Shown here: positions 1 to 7,001 of the stretch, piece after piece | Layout of the letters: each line of letters opens with the position of its first letter | How positions within the stretch are numbered: the stretch's first letter is position 1 | Source: TMED108 sp964386795 | GTDB taxonomy: Bacteria; Fidelibacterota; Marinisomatia; Marinisomatales; TCS55 | DNA: 18,538 bases | Direction: 5' to 3' | Assembly: GCA_964386795.1 (NCBI GenBank) | Contig: CAYLUE010000033.1 | Location: 1 to 18,538 of the forward strand | The notes under the pieces: generated by a model | The model's database searches: none | The model's input: the letters and a program-made list of their open reading frames with translations, nothing else | Told to the model about the DNA's origin: nothing | Made by a program: the position numbers and the translations under genes

Positions 1-882
1 AAACTTATCTTTTTGTTTCATGAATCCTGCAATTGCAGTACCAGCTGCACCCTCAATAAGCTGGTGATGTTTTTCTACGCCAATTTGAATTCCTTTTGCA
101 ATCTCATCTTCAGAAACTATACTAAAATCATCAATAATCTCTTTACACATCTCAAACGTCATAGAGCCAAATTCAACGCCACCAGCTGTCCCATCAGATA
201 AAGTTGGCTCCGATGGTAAATCTAGTTGCTTGCCGGCCTTTAAAGATTCATACATAACGCAAGAGTTCTTTGGAGATACTCCATATACCTGGATAGATTC
301 ATTCATAGATTTAAGATAGCCGCCTACACCTGAAATAAGGCCTCCGCCACCAACCGATACAAATACCGCATCAATACCTTTTAGGTCTTCCCAAATTTCT
401 AATCCCATTGTGCCTTGACCACAAACAATCGCCTCATCATTATAAGGAGAAATATAGGTAGCTCCTGTAGTTTTTGATATCTCCTGTGCTCTTTCTTCAG
501 CATCAATACAATCATCCCCATAATACTCAATCTCTCCTCCAAGGTTAAGGATATTTTCAACCTTATTCTTATGTACATTTTCCGGCACAACAATCTTGCC
601 CTTTATTTGCAATGTGGACATAGCCAATGAGCAGGCAGCGCCATGATTTCCAGTAGATGCGGTTACCACCCCATTGGATTTTTCTTGATCCGACATTGAA
701 GTCATTTTGCTAATGGCACCTCTAAATTTGAAAGAACCTGTTTTTTGAATATTATCAAGTTTTAAAAATACATTTGCGCTAGCGATATTGCTTAAATAGG
801 GTGAATGCTCAAGTGGAGTATGTCTTACGTATGGACTGGATCTTTTACTTGCTTTTTCTGTTTTAGATTTGAAATTAATCAT
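1..882 (-). CDS. Threonine dehydratase / serine racemase-like PLP enzyme (3' end cut by window edge)
   Basis: This is a fold-type II PLP enzyme that probably deaminates threonine or serine to a 2-oxoacid and ammonia in the cytoplasm. The frame is open from the ATG at 882-880 to the window edge (294 residues), so roughly 25-30 C-terminal residues of a ~320-residue family member are missing. Visible motifs are GSFKFRGA with the Schiff-base lysine K52, the phosphate-anchoring STGNHGA (76-82), a GGGG loop (178-181), SDGTAGG (229-235) and an EGAAG segment (277-281). No C-terminal ACT regulatory domain would fit the usual short form, so a catabolic or racemase-like role is more likely than biosynthetic IlvA. 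The start overlaps the stop of the upstream aminotransferase gene as ATGA, implying translational coupling. Serine racemase or 3-hydroxyaspartate dehydratase cannot be excluded by eye. Confidence 0.9.
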   Translation of the reverse strand, partial: MINFKSKTEKASKRSSPYVRHTPLEHSPYLSNIASANVFLKLDNIQKTGSFKFRGAISKMTSMSDQEKSNGVVTASTGNHGAACSLAMSTLQIKGKIVVPENVHKNKVENILNLGGEIEYYGDDCIDAEERAQEISKTTGATYISPYNDEAIVCGQGTMGLEIWEDLKGIDAVFVSVGGGGLISGVGGYLKSMNESIQVYGVSPKNSCVMYESLKAGKQLDLPSEPTLSDGTAGGVEFGSMTFEMCKEIIDDFSIVSEDEIAKGIQIGVEKHHQLIEGAAGTAIAGFMKQKDKF

Positions 883-1991
883 AGCGAATTAAATATAGGC
901 GTTATTCGATCTAGGGCACTTTCTAGCTCAGATTTTTTTGCACCATATCCAAATCGGATATAATGATCCATTCCGTACCAATCACCCGCCACGAGCATTA
1001 CGCTTGCTTCTTTTCGCACTTTCTCAATCAAGTCTGAAGAATTAATGGGCCAATCATAATTCACAAAAGCCATTGCGCCAGCTTCAGGAGGTATAAATCC
1101 AAGATGATCACTAAAGTCTGATATCCAATTCTGAAAAACATTTAAATTGGTTGCAAGAGCTTTTCTAATATAGTCTAGTGTTTGCATTCGATTATCAGGG
1201 TGCAACACATGCGATGCGATTAGATCGCTTAAGCGACCAACAGAAATACTAGTATAATCATGATTTGCCCAACACTGCTTAATATAATCTGGATTTGAAA
1301 GCGACCAGCCAAGACGTAGCCCAGGAAGCGCATACGCTTTGGACAGTCCACAATTCACTATCGTTTTTTTATATCCAGGCTCCCAAAACGAGGTGCATTC
1401 CTCATGATTTAATTCTGCCCCACGATAGACTTCATCGGATATAATCCACGCATTAACGCTTTCTGCTATTGCTACAATATCTTCTACCATTTGCTTTGGC
1501 AAAACAGATCCAGTGGGGTTGTTGGGGTTGCAAATGCAAATCAACTTAGTATTCTCAGATACTATGGACCTTAATTCATCTAAGTCTGGCTTCCATTGTA
1601 GAGACTCATGCAATTGAAAAGTTTTTACATCAGCCCCTAGTCCACGTGCAAATCCATATATTTGAAGATAGTTAGGCACCATATAGATTACCTCATCCCC
1701 AGGCTCAACCAACGTCATTATTGAAACCATGTTAGCCTCCGCAGATCCATTAAACGCTTGAACATTTTCAACAGATGCTCCTGGATATATTGAGGAGATG
1801 GATTGACGTAAATCTGGCGAACCCTCAGTAAAACCATAAGTCAATTCCGTGTTTTCTATTTTTTCTATAAACTCTGGCTCAAATAATGTTTTTAAAGTCC
1901 TAGGGTGAACACCGCTTTCGGAAAGATTATAATCTACTTTATTTTCCCAGGTTGACTGTTGACGTTCTAATTGAAACTCTTCAAATTTCAT
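879..1991 (-). CDS. Class I/II aminotransferase (fold-type I PLP enzyme)
   Basis: A 370-residue cytoplasmic aminotransferase that moves an amino group from an amino acid to a 2-oxoacid; the substrate is not evident. Visible landmarks are YGFTEGSPDLR (52-62), the PLP-contacting NPNNPTG (155-161), DEVY (186-189), the PLP lysine K218 in GLSKAYALPGLRLGW, and R346 in YIRFGYG, which corresponds to the substrate carboxylate-binding arginine. The N-terminal segment is short compared with aspartate aminotransferases, resembling the group that includes capreomycidine synthase-like and other uncharacterised enzymes. It sits in a tight cistron chain: its ATG overlaps the stop of the TlpA-like gene and its stop overlaps the start of the dehydratase-like gene, each by 4 bases. 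That arrangement suggests the aminotransferase and dehydratase are made in step and may act on related amino acids, though this is inference. Confidence 0.9.
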   Translation of the reverse strand: MKFEEFQLERQQSTWENKVDYNLSESGVHPRTLKTLFEPEFIEKIENTELTYGFTEGSPDLRQSISSIYPGASVENVQAFNGSAEANMVSIMTLVEPGDEVIYMVPNYLQIYGFARGLGADVKTFQLHESLQWKPDLDELRSIVSENTKLICICNPNNPTGSVLPKQMVEDIVAIAESVNAWIISDEVYRGAELNHEECTSFWEPGYKKTIVNCGLSKAYALPGLRLGWSLSNPDYIKQCWANHDYTSISVGRLSDLIASHVLHPDNRMQTLDYIRKALATNLNVFQNWISDFSDHLGFIPPEAGAMAFVNYDWPINSSDLIEKVRKEASVMLVAGDWYGMDHYIRFGYGAKKSELESALDRITPIFNSL

Positions 1992-2470
1992 AAAGCAAGT
2001 GCCTTTTTTATAGCGTTCTCAAAAAAAGTCCTATCTTCAATGTTTTCCCAATAGCTAGATACATTACCTTCTTTATCGTAGATGATTGTAAAAGGCATGG
2101 CCCCAGACCATTGTTCGCTGATAGTATTTATAAAATTAAAATCATTACCCTCCTCCTTAAGAAAGGATATTCCATCTATATCATGTTTTTCTAAAAATCG
2201 AATCGCATCTTTTTTATTCTCTAACCAGTCAGTGCTAACAAAGTATACTTTCAAATCTTCGTGATATTGATCTGAAAGTTCAAGTATCCATGGAATTTCT
2301 TCAATACAAGGCGCACAAGTAGTGGCCCAAAAATTCACCAATACGGATTCTTTTTGACTATGAGTACGAACCTGCTTAAGAATATCAGAAGCACTAACAA
2401 TCTTTAATTTCAAATCTGATTCGGTGCAACTAAAAATAGATATACAAAAAGTGAGTATTAATTTTTTCAT
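1988..2470 (-). CDS. TlpA/ResA-like thioredoxin-fold lipoprotein
   Basis: A 160-residue exported thiol-disulfide oxidoreductase. The N terminus (MKKLILTFCISIFSC) is a lipoprotein-type signal with the predicted lipidated cysteine at C15, although Phe at -2 makes the lipobox imperfect. The thioredoxin motif is W48-A-T-T-C52-A-P-C55, followed by IEEIPWI. The conserved cis-proline is P126 in GAMPFTIIYD. Family members reduce or isomerise disulfides of exported proteins or apocytochromes, working on the outer side of the inner membrane. No cytochrome maturation gene is nearby, so the partner is unknown. It follows the beta-lactamase-fold gene after 73 bases holding a stem-loop, and may have its own promoter there. 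It is translationally coupled to the downstream aminotransferase gene by an ATGA overlap. Confidence 0.88.
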   Translation of the reverse strand: MKKLILTFCISIFSCTESDLKLKIVSASDILKQVRTHSQKESVLVNFWATTCAPCIEEIPWILELSDQYHEDLKVYFVSTDWLENKKDAIRFLEKHDIDGISFLKEEGNDFNFINTISEQWSGAMPFTIIYDKEGNVSSYWENIEDRTFFENAIKKALAL

Positions 2471-2488
2471 GAATACGTAATGATTAAA

Positions 2489-2513
2489 ATTTATTCTTTT
2501 ATCTAGAATAAAT
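2489..2513 (-). terminator. AT-rich stem-loop, possible weak terminator
   Basis: A perfect 9-bp inverted repeat (ATTTATTCT at 2489-2497 and AGAATAAAT at 2505-2513) with a 7-base loop. It lies between the end of the beta-lactamase-fold gene (2544) and the start of the TlpA-like gene (2470). On the minus strand the stem is followed by TTTT, which resembles a rho-independent terminator. The stem has only one G-C pair, so termination would be weak, and it could instead be a regulator site for the TlpA-aminotransferase-dehydratase cistrons. Confidence 0.35.
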
Positions 2514-2543
2514 CTAATTTATCAATCAAGAGATTGAAAAGCG

Positions 2544-3776
2544 TTATTGTAAAATAAATCGACTTAAATCTGGATCTACTTTCCTTTTTCTGGAAAGTTC
2601 ATAATCATAAACCTTTTTACCTAGCTCAGATAAAAACGGAAACCCCAACTTCTCATATTGATATTCATCATCATTTAAAGTCTGGTTTTCATTAACATAG
2701 ACTACAGCAGATAAAAAGAATTCAATATTATTTTTAATATCAATTATATAGGCATTATCTATTAAAAATCCATAAGCCATCCCTACCTTATTATAAATAC
2801 GAATATGGCTTGGTATTTCTTTTTGGGAATCCCCAAACATGAAAAACTTGCAATAGCTATCAGGATATTTATCATAGCTATCATAAAATGGGTAAGCACT
2901 ATCCCTGGGCAATTTAGACATCCATTCATATAAAAAGGTGTAATCTTCGCTAGTGAGATATAAGCGATTACTAGTATTAACATACTTTGGAAAAATTACC
3001 TGCCTTAAAAATTCTTGCTGTTCTAATAAATTAAAGAAGTTTTTTCCAGAAAAGTCCATAGGGGACTCTATTTTTTTTCCATCTAAGATATAAGATGTGC
3101 CGATCAAATTATCAGTTGAGTTTACAGTAATAGGTAATTTAGAATATCGCATAGGCTGATCAAGTAGCCTTGTATTATTAATGTAAAAACTGAATGAGTT
3201 AGTGTATTTATTTTGCTCAGGAGTAAGTCGAATAGATAAACGATGCCGCAACCTAGTATTCGAATAGCCAAGATCCCACATACGTTGATTAAAGTGGTCT
3301 TGTCCTAAAAATTCATAAAGACGATTAAAGGCATCATTATCTGATACAACAAATATTTTTTTAATAAACTGTCCAATTGTAGCATTACCATTCTGAGCGG
3401 TTGAGTCATAATTAATTGGAGACATCCATTCTTGGTCTGCTTTTATTGTAAGCTTTGTTTCTTTTGTAATACTCAAAGATTCATAGCGTCTCAACTTATC
3501 TAATGCTAAAACAGCTGCTGGAAATTTTACCGTACTTGCTGGATAGAAATACTTTTTAGGCTCTACATTGAATGTATGAGTGGTGAATTGAGGGAGTTGC
3601 TCTGAATCGCGATCTATTTGCGTATAAACTATTTGCAGAAAATATTGATCTGGATTATTTACAATGGATGAAAACCTACTATCCATTGAATGGGTTATGC
3701 CATTTAAAGCATTAGAGTCAGAAGTACTAGAGCAGCCTATTAAAATAAATACTAATAGAGAGAGATATTTTACCAT
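2544..3776 (-). CDS. Lipoprotein with class A beta-lactamase / serine hydrolase fold
   Basis: A 410-residue exported serine hydrolase of the beta-lactamase/penicillin-recognising superfamily. The signal peptide ends in LIGC with the lipidated cysteine at C15. The three superfamily motifs are present: S81-T-V-K84 in YPASTVKFP (nucleophile and general base), S145-D-N147, and K330-V-G332 in place of KTG. In the TRL segment that precedes the omega loop of class A enzymes (R175-L176), the position matching Glu166 appears to be Leu180, and no E-x-x-L-N pattern is seen. It may therefore not hydrolyse beta-lactams efficiently, and a peptidoglycan-related or other hydrolytic role is possible. At about 410 residues it is longer than a typical class A lactamase (~290), with inserts between SDN and KVG. 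The start overlaps the permease stop by 7 bases (ATGGTAA), so the two are probably cotranscribed. Confidence 0.85.
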   Translation of the reverse strand: MVKYLSLLVFILIGCSSTSDSNALNGITHSMDSRFSSIVNNPDQYFLQIVYTQIDRDSEQLPQFTTHTFNVEPKKYFYPASTVKFPAAVLALDKLRRYESLSITKETKLTIKADQEWMSPINYDSTAQNGNATIGQFIKKIFVVSDNDAFNRLYEFLGQDHFNQRMWDLGYSNTRLRHRLSIRLTPEQNKYTNSFSFYINNTRLLDQPMRYSKLPITVNSTDNLIGTSYILDGKKIESPMDFSGKNFFNLLEQQEFLRQVIFPKYVNTSNRLYLTSEDYTFLYEWMSKLPRDSAYPFYDSYDKYPDSYCKFFMFGDSQKEIPSHIRIYNKVGMAYGFLIDNAYIIDIKNNIEFFLSAVVYVNENQTLNDDEYQYEKLGFPFLSELGKKVYDYELSRKRKVDPDLSRFILQ

Positions 3777-4522
3777 AACTCGATCAGTATTAATCTAATA
3801 GCTATCAGAGTCAGGGTTATTTTAAATAAGGCCTGAAAAAGAGCCTCTGGCAATATTCCCAGCATTCGCTTCCCAAGCTTTGTTCCAAAATATACAGCGA
3901 GTATCAACGGCAATAATACTTTCCAATCCTCAAGATAGCCCACTTCAAATAAAAAGATAAAAATAGGTATCTTACCTAGATGTCCTGCAGCTTGACACGC
4001 AGCTTTGGTTGCAATTATGTTCTCTTTTTTCAGTGTATTATTAATAAATAATGGTGCAATTAATGGTCCCATTGCACCAATAAATACCGTAGCAAACCCT
4101 GCAACAGCACCCATCCATTTAAATACTTCTTTAGATACTGCATCGTTCTTTTTTCTTAAAAAAAGAAACCATATTATATATAAACCAATAACAGGCTTTA
4201 AAAAATCAATTTTTAAATCAGCAGCTGATACAACATCATAATAAGTGATAATTCCATAGATAAGCATCGCAGATAGAATAAGACCCGGAATCAAGCCGAT
4301 AAGAAAAGGCTTAATGATAGATATAGTAATATGGTGCCTATAAACGGTTGTTCTTGTTACGTTACTTACTAGCTGTATAATGCCATGGTATGCCACAACA
4401 AGATAGCCACTAGGCATTAAAAGCGCCATAATGCCAAGCAATGTTATGCCTCCGCCCATTCCAATGATTGCTGAAAGCATAGAAGTTAAGAACGCAGCGA
4501 TGATGAGTATTATTGATTCCAT
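3770..4522 (-). CDS. TSUP/TauE-SafE family membrane permease
   Basis: A 250-residue polytopic inner-membrane protein of the TSUP (formerly DUF81, TauE/SafE) family. Members carry sulfite, sulfonates or other small organic anions. The family hallmark is the N-terminal glycine-rich SAIIGMGGGITLL at residues 17-29. A second repeat begins near AGFATVFIGAMGPLIAP, matching the usual internally duplicated layout with about eight hydrophobic segments. The length is normal for the family. Its ATG at 4522-4520 has an A+T-rich leader without a Shine-Dalgarno sequence. It is the first gene of the leftmost minus-strand group and overlaps the beta-lactamase-fold gene by 7 bases. Substrate cannot be read from the sequence, and no taurine or sulfite gene is adjacent. 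Confidence 0.88.
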   Translation of the reverse strand: MESIILIIAAFLTSMLSAIIGMGGGITLLGIMALLMPSGYLVVAYHGIIQLVSNVTRTTVYRHHITISIIKPFLIGLIPGLILSAMLIYGIITYYDVVSAADLKIDFLKPVIGLYIIWFLFLRKKNDAVSKEVFKWMGAVAGFATVFIGAMGPLIAPLFINNTLKKENIIATKAACQAAGHLGKIPIFIFLFEVGYLEDWKVLLPLILAVYFGTKLGKRMLGILPEALFQALFKITLTLIAIRLILIELW

Positions 4523-4594
4523 GAATTGATTAATTATTTAGTAATTTTTGATTATACAATTTCTAAATAAATATCTATTAATTAATAATATAAA
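4523..4594. promoter_or_regulatory. Divergent intergenic region (permease / tocopherol-cyclase-like gene)
   Basis: These 72 bases separate two divergent starts and must hold promoters for both directions. The sequence is almost pure A+T. An 8-bp inverted repeat (TTATTTAG at 4534-4541, CTAAATAA at 4563-4570) lies inside. A TTTTTG at 4545-4550 could act as a Bacteroidota-style -33 element for the plus-strand gene, but the matching -7 element (TAnnTTTG) is poor. No individual promoter can be assigned confidently. Confidence 0.3.
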
Positions 4595-5569
4595 ATGTTT
4601 TTAAAACGTCCCGAATTGTTTCATGGCCAATCAATAAAAAGACCTTTTTTTGAGGGATGGTACCATAAAATGTCATGTGTTAACGGTGAGTCAATTGTTA
4701 TAATACCTGGGATCTATAGGAGCGGGGTAAGTGATAATGAAACAGCTTTTTTAATGCTCTACCAGGGATCTAATGGGCAAGTTGATTATATCGCTTATGA
4801 TGTAAATGAATTTGAATGCAATCCTAAATCGTATGAATTGCAACTAGGTAATAATTTCTTTTCATTAAATAAGCTTAGTTTAAACTTTCAAAATGAACGA
4901 GTAAAAGTATACGGCGATATCACTGCAAACAACCTCAAGCCTTGGCCCGTGAATTTATTAGAGCGTGGATGTATGGGTTGGTACGGCTACGTACCCACAA
5001 TGGAATGTTTTCATGGAATACTAAGCATGGATCATGACTTAGGTGGAACTCTAGCTATCAATGATAATGAAATAAATTTTAATAAGGGTCATGGTTATAT
5101 AGAAAAAGACTGGGGAAGAAATTTTCCAAAAGATTGGATATGGGCGCAATCAAACTATTTTGGGAATTCAAAAATAAGCGTCTCCGTATCCCTTGCTACT
5201 ATCCCATGGAAAAATTACGAATTTTCAGGTTTTATAATCGGAATTCAGCATGATGATAAGCTTTATCGATTTACAACATATAATTTTTCAAAGATTGTAA
5301 AAATTGAATTAAATAACCAAAACTTAAAATGGCACATAAAAAAAGGAGCTTTTGAGTTAGAGCTTGAAATTAATTCAGGTAAAAAAAGTGGTCTGCTCTA
5401 TGCTCCTGATAAAATTGATATGGTTCCAAAGGTCCAAGAATATCTTGATGGAAGTATCTCTATTGTATTGAAAAAAAATAATAATTTAATTATTAACCAA
5501 TCCACCAATCGCGCAGCGGTAGAAATAGTTGGCAGAACAGATCAATTAATCAAAAATGTAGGCGTCTAA
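4595..5569 (+). CDS. Tocopherol cyclase-family protein
   Basis: A 324-residue protein matching the tocopherol cyclase family (VTE1/SLR1737-like). Landmarks are PFFEGWYHK (17-25) near the N terminus, MGWYGYVPTMECFHG (127-141), and the strongly conserved GHGYIEKDWGRNFP (165-178) followed by WIWAQSNYF (181-189). In plants and cyanobacteria the family closes the chromanol ring of vitamin E. In non-photosynthetic bacteria homologs exist but their substrate is unknown, and lipid or hydroxynitrile-lyase-like chemistry has been considered only loosely. No signal peptide or membrane segment is seen, so it is probably cytoplasmic. It stands alone on the plus strand, and its stop codon overlaps that of the convergent yaaA. 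No quinone or prenyltransferase gene lies in the window, so a vitamin E role is not supported by context. Confidence 0.85.
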   Translation: MFLKRPELFHGQSIKRPFFEGWYHKMSCVNGESIVIIPGIYRSGVSDNETAFLMLYQGSNGQVDYIAYDVNEFECNPKSYELQLGNNFFSLNKLSLNFQNERVKVYGDITANNLKPWPVNLLERGCMGWYGYVPTMECFHGILSMDHDLGGTLAINDNEINFNKGHGYIEKDWGRNFPKDWIWAQSNYFGNSKISVSVSLATIPWKNYEFSGFIIGIQHDDKLYRFTTYNFSKIVKIELNNQNLKWHIKKGAFELELEINSGKKSGLLYAPDKIDMVPKVQEYLDGSISIVLKKNNNLIINQSTNRAAVEIVGRTDQLIKNVGV

Positions 5570-6339
5570 GCCTGAGCTCTAGTAAATACAGGCGCATAAT
5601 CTTGCGACAAATTTTGATTGTATTGGTAGCCGCCTAAATCAAATTGTTTAATATCATCTATGTTATTGATTTGATTTTGAATTATAAATCTTGCCATCAT
5701 CCCTCTAGCTTTTTTAGCAAAGAATGAAATAATTCGAGGCTTACCATTCTTTATCTCTTTGAATGCGGGGGTTACTACTTGAGCTTCCATTGAGCTATTA
5801 TCAATAGACTTAAAGTATTCAACTGAGGCGCAATTAATTATAAATTTATCACTATGAGAAGATAATTCATCCTGTAAATATTTTGTTAAACTGTTTCCCC
5901 AAAATTCATAAAGACTACTTCCAGAATTATTTTCTAATTTGGTTCCCATTTCTAGCCGGTAAGGCATAATTAAATCCAGTGGCTTCAATAGCCCATATAA
6001 ACCTGAAAGGATTCGAGTATGGTCTTGAGCAAAAGCAATCTCATCTTCATTTAATGAGTCAGCATCTAATCCGGTATAAGTATCTCCCTTAAAGGTAAAA
6101 AGAGCCTGTCTTGAATTGCTTGTATTAAACGGAAGGTTCCAGCTTTGATATCTTTCCCAATTCAAAACTGACAGCTTTTCACTAATATCCATTAGGTCTT
6201 GTAGGTGGGGTGGTGCATAATTTTTTAATTGGTCAACAAGTTCATTTGTTCTCTTCAAATGATCTGATTGGGTATAGTTAAATTCAGCAGCAGTGCATTC
6301 TTCTGATAATTTTTTTGCTGGAGATAATACTGTTATCAT
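5566..6339 (-). CDS. yaaA: YaaA family peroxide-stress protein (DUF328/UPF0246)
   Basis: A 257-residue cytoplasmic protein of the YaaA family. In Escherichia coli, YaaA belongs to the OxyR regulon and limits intracellular free iron and oxidative damage during hydrogen peroxide stress. The N-terminal SPAKKL (6-11), FKGDTYTGLDA (83-93), LSGLYGLLKPLDLIMPYRLE (111-130) and the C-terminal FFAKKARGMMARF are all characteristic, and the length is normal. The stop TAG at 5568-5566 shares bases with the TAA of the convergent tocopherol-cyclase-like gene, so there is no room for a terminator between them. An 80-base upstream gap holding a palindrome and a TATAAT suggests yaaA has its own promoter rather than being read only from the long operon. 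Confidence 0.95.
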   Translation of the reverse strand: MITVLSPAKKLSEECTAAEFNYTQSDHLKRTNELVDQLKNYAPPHLQDLMDISEKLSVLNWERYQSWNLPFNTSNSRQALFTFKGDTYTGLDADSLNEDEIAFAQDHTRILSGLYGLLKPLDLIMPYRLEMGTKLENNSGSSLYEFWGNSLTKYLQDELSSHSDKFIINCASVEYFKSIDNSSMEAQVVTPAFKEIKNGKPRIISFFAKKARGMMARFIIQNQINNIDDIKQFDLGGYQYNQNLSQDYAPVFTRAQA

Positions 6340-6365
6340 ATAAAGCCTATTTTGTATTCATGAAA

Positions 6366-6371
6366 ATTATA
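6366..6371 (-). promoter_or_regulatory. Possible -10 element for yaaA
   Basis: The minus strand reads TATAAT here, 26 bases before the yaaA ATG, which would give a leader of about 20 nt. No convincing -35 hexamer is found at 16-18 bases upstream, where the sequence instead runs into the adjacent palindrome (6379-6397). In an A+T-rich spacer such a hexamer can occur by chance. Confidence 0.3.
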
Positions 6372-6378
6372 GTAAAAG

Positions 6379-6397
6379 TTAATAAATTATTTATTAA
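6379..6397. repeat. 19-bp near-perfect palindrome upstream of yaaA
   Basis: TTAATAAATTATTTATTAA consists of two perfect 9-base arms around one central base. It lies 40-58 bases upstream of the yaaA start, over the place a -35 element would occupy. It could be an operator, or a weak AT-only hairpin at the end of the long operon (LON-domain gene stop at 6420). It contains no G or C, so its significance is uncertain. Confidence 0.4.
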
Positions 6398-6419
6398 TAA
6401 TAAGATGTATTGATTATCG

Positions 6420-7001
6420 CTATGTCGAAAATCTTTCATCAGAATTAAATAAGTTAAATTGCTTCAGTAGAGAATCAAAAAATGTATGTAAAATTTCAAC
6501 TCTTTGTAATTCAGAATTAAGTGAAATGAGCTCTAGCTCAAACTCCGGAGATAATTGCATCATTTCTAAAAGCTCAAAAGTTTTTGTTTTTTCCAAATGT
6601 CGACTAATATCCTCTTTTAGTCCTATCATAATTAATAATTGCAAATATTTCTCTTTTAAAGGTTCAAATTTACCCTTAGAAAGAGGCTTTATATTGGGCA
6701 AGTAGCTTACTTCTCCAATTGTAAGTTTGTTTTTGATCGATTGATCATCTAGTCTGAATATATTTTTACCTTCACTTACAATATCCATACGTCCATCAGA
6801 ATATCTATTTAATATTTCTTTTACAACAACAGTGCAGCCAGTTTTGGCAAGGCCGCTAGAGTCTTGATAAACGATACCAAATTCACTTTTTTTATCAATG
6901 CATTCATTGATCAGATTTTTATAGCGTTCTTCAAAAATATGTAAGGGGATATATTTGGATGGGTAGGCAACAATACCCAATGGGAAAAGTTTGAGCTTCA
7001 T
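6420..7001 (-). CDS. Stand-alone LON N-terminal substrate-binding domain protein
   Basis: A 193-residue protein made essentially of the LON substrate-binding domain (PF02190 type), without the AAA+ or Ser-Lys peptidase domains of Lon protease. The defining N-terminal pattern is LFPLGIVAYPSKYIPLHIFE (5-24) followed by ERYKNLI. Internal segments EFGIVYQDSSGLAKTGCTVVV and DGRMDIVSEGKNIFRL match the beta-rich part of the domain. Such stand-alone proteins are common in bacteria, but their function is not established; binding of unfolded or specific proteins is the usual guess. It is the last gene of the long minus-strand run. Its ATG overlaps the stop of the methyltransferase gene (ATGA), so the two should be translationally coupled. 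About 80 bases separate it from yaaA. Confidence 0.88.
   Translation of the reverse strand: MKLKLFPLGIVAYPSKYIPLHIFEERYKNLINECIDKKSEFGIVYQDSSGLAKTGCTVVVKEILNRYSDGRMDIVSEGKNIFRLDDQSIKNKLTIGEVSYLPNIKPLSKGKFEPLKEKYLQLLIMIGLKEDISRHLEKTKTFELLEMMQLSPEFELELISLNSELQRVEILHTFFDSLLKQFNLFNSDERFST

Noticed and set aside
399..593. A 64-codon minus-strand frame
   Set aside because: It is in another frame inside the threonine dehydratase-like gene, which has clear motifs across this stretch.
4534..4570. 8-bp inverted repeat TTATTTAG / CTAAATAA in the divergent spacer
   Set aside because: It is short, widely spaced and nearly all A+T in an A+T-rich spacer; chance is a sufficient explanation, so it is only mentioned under the spacer.
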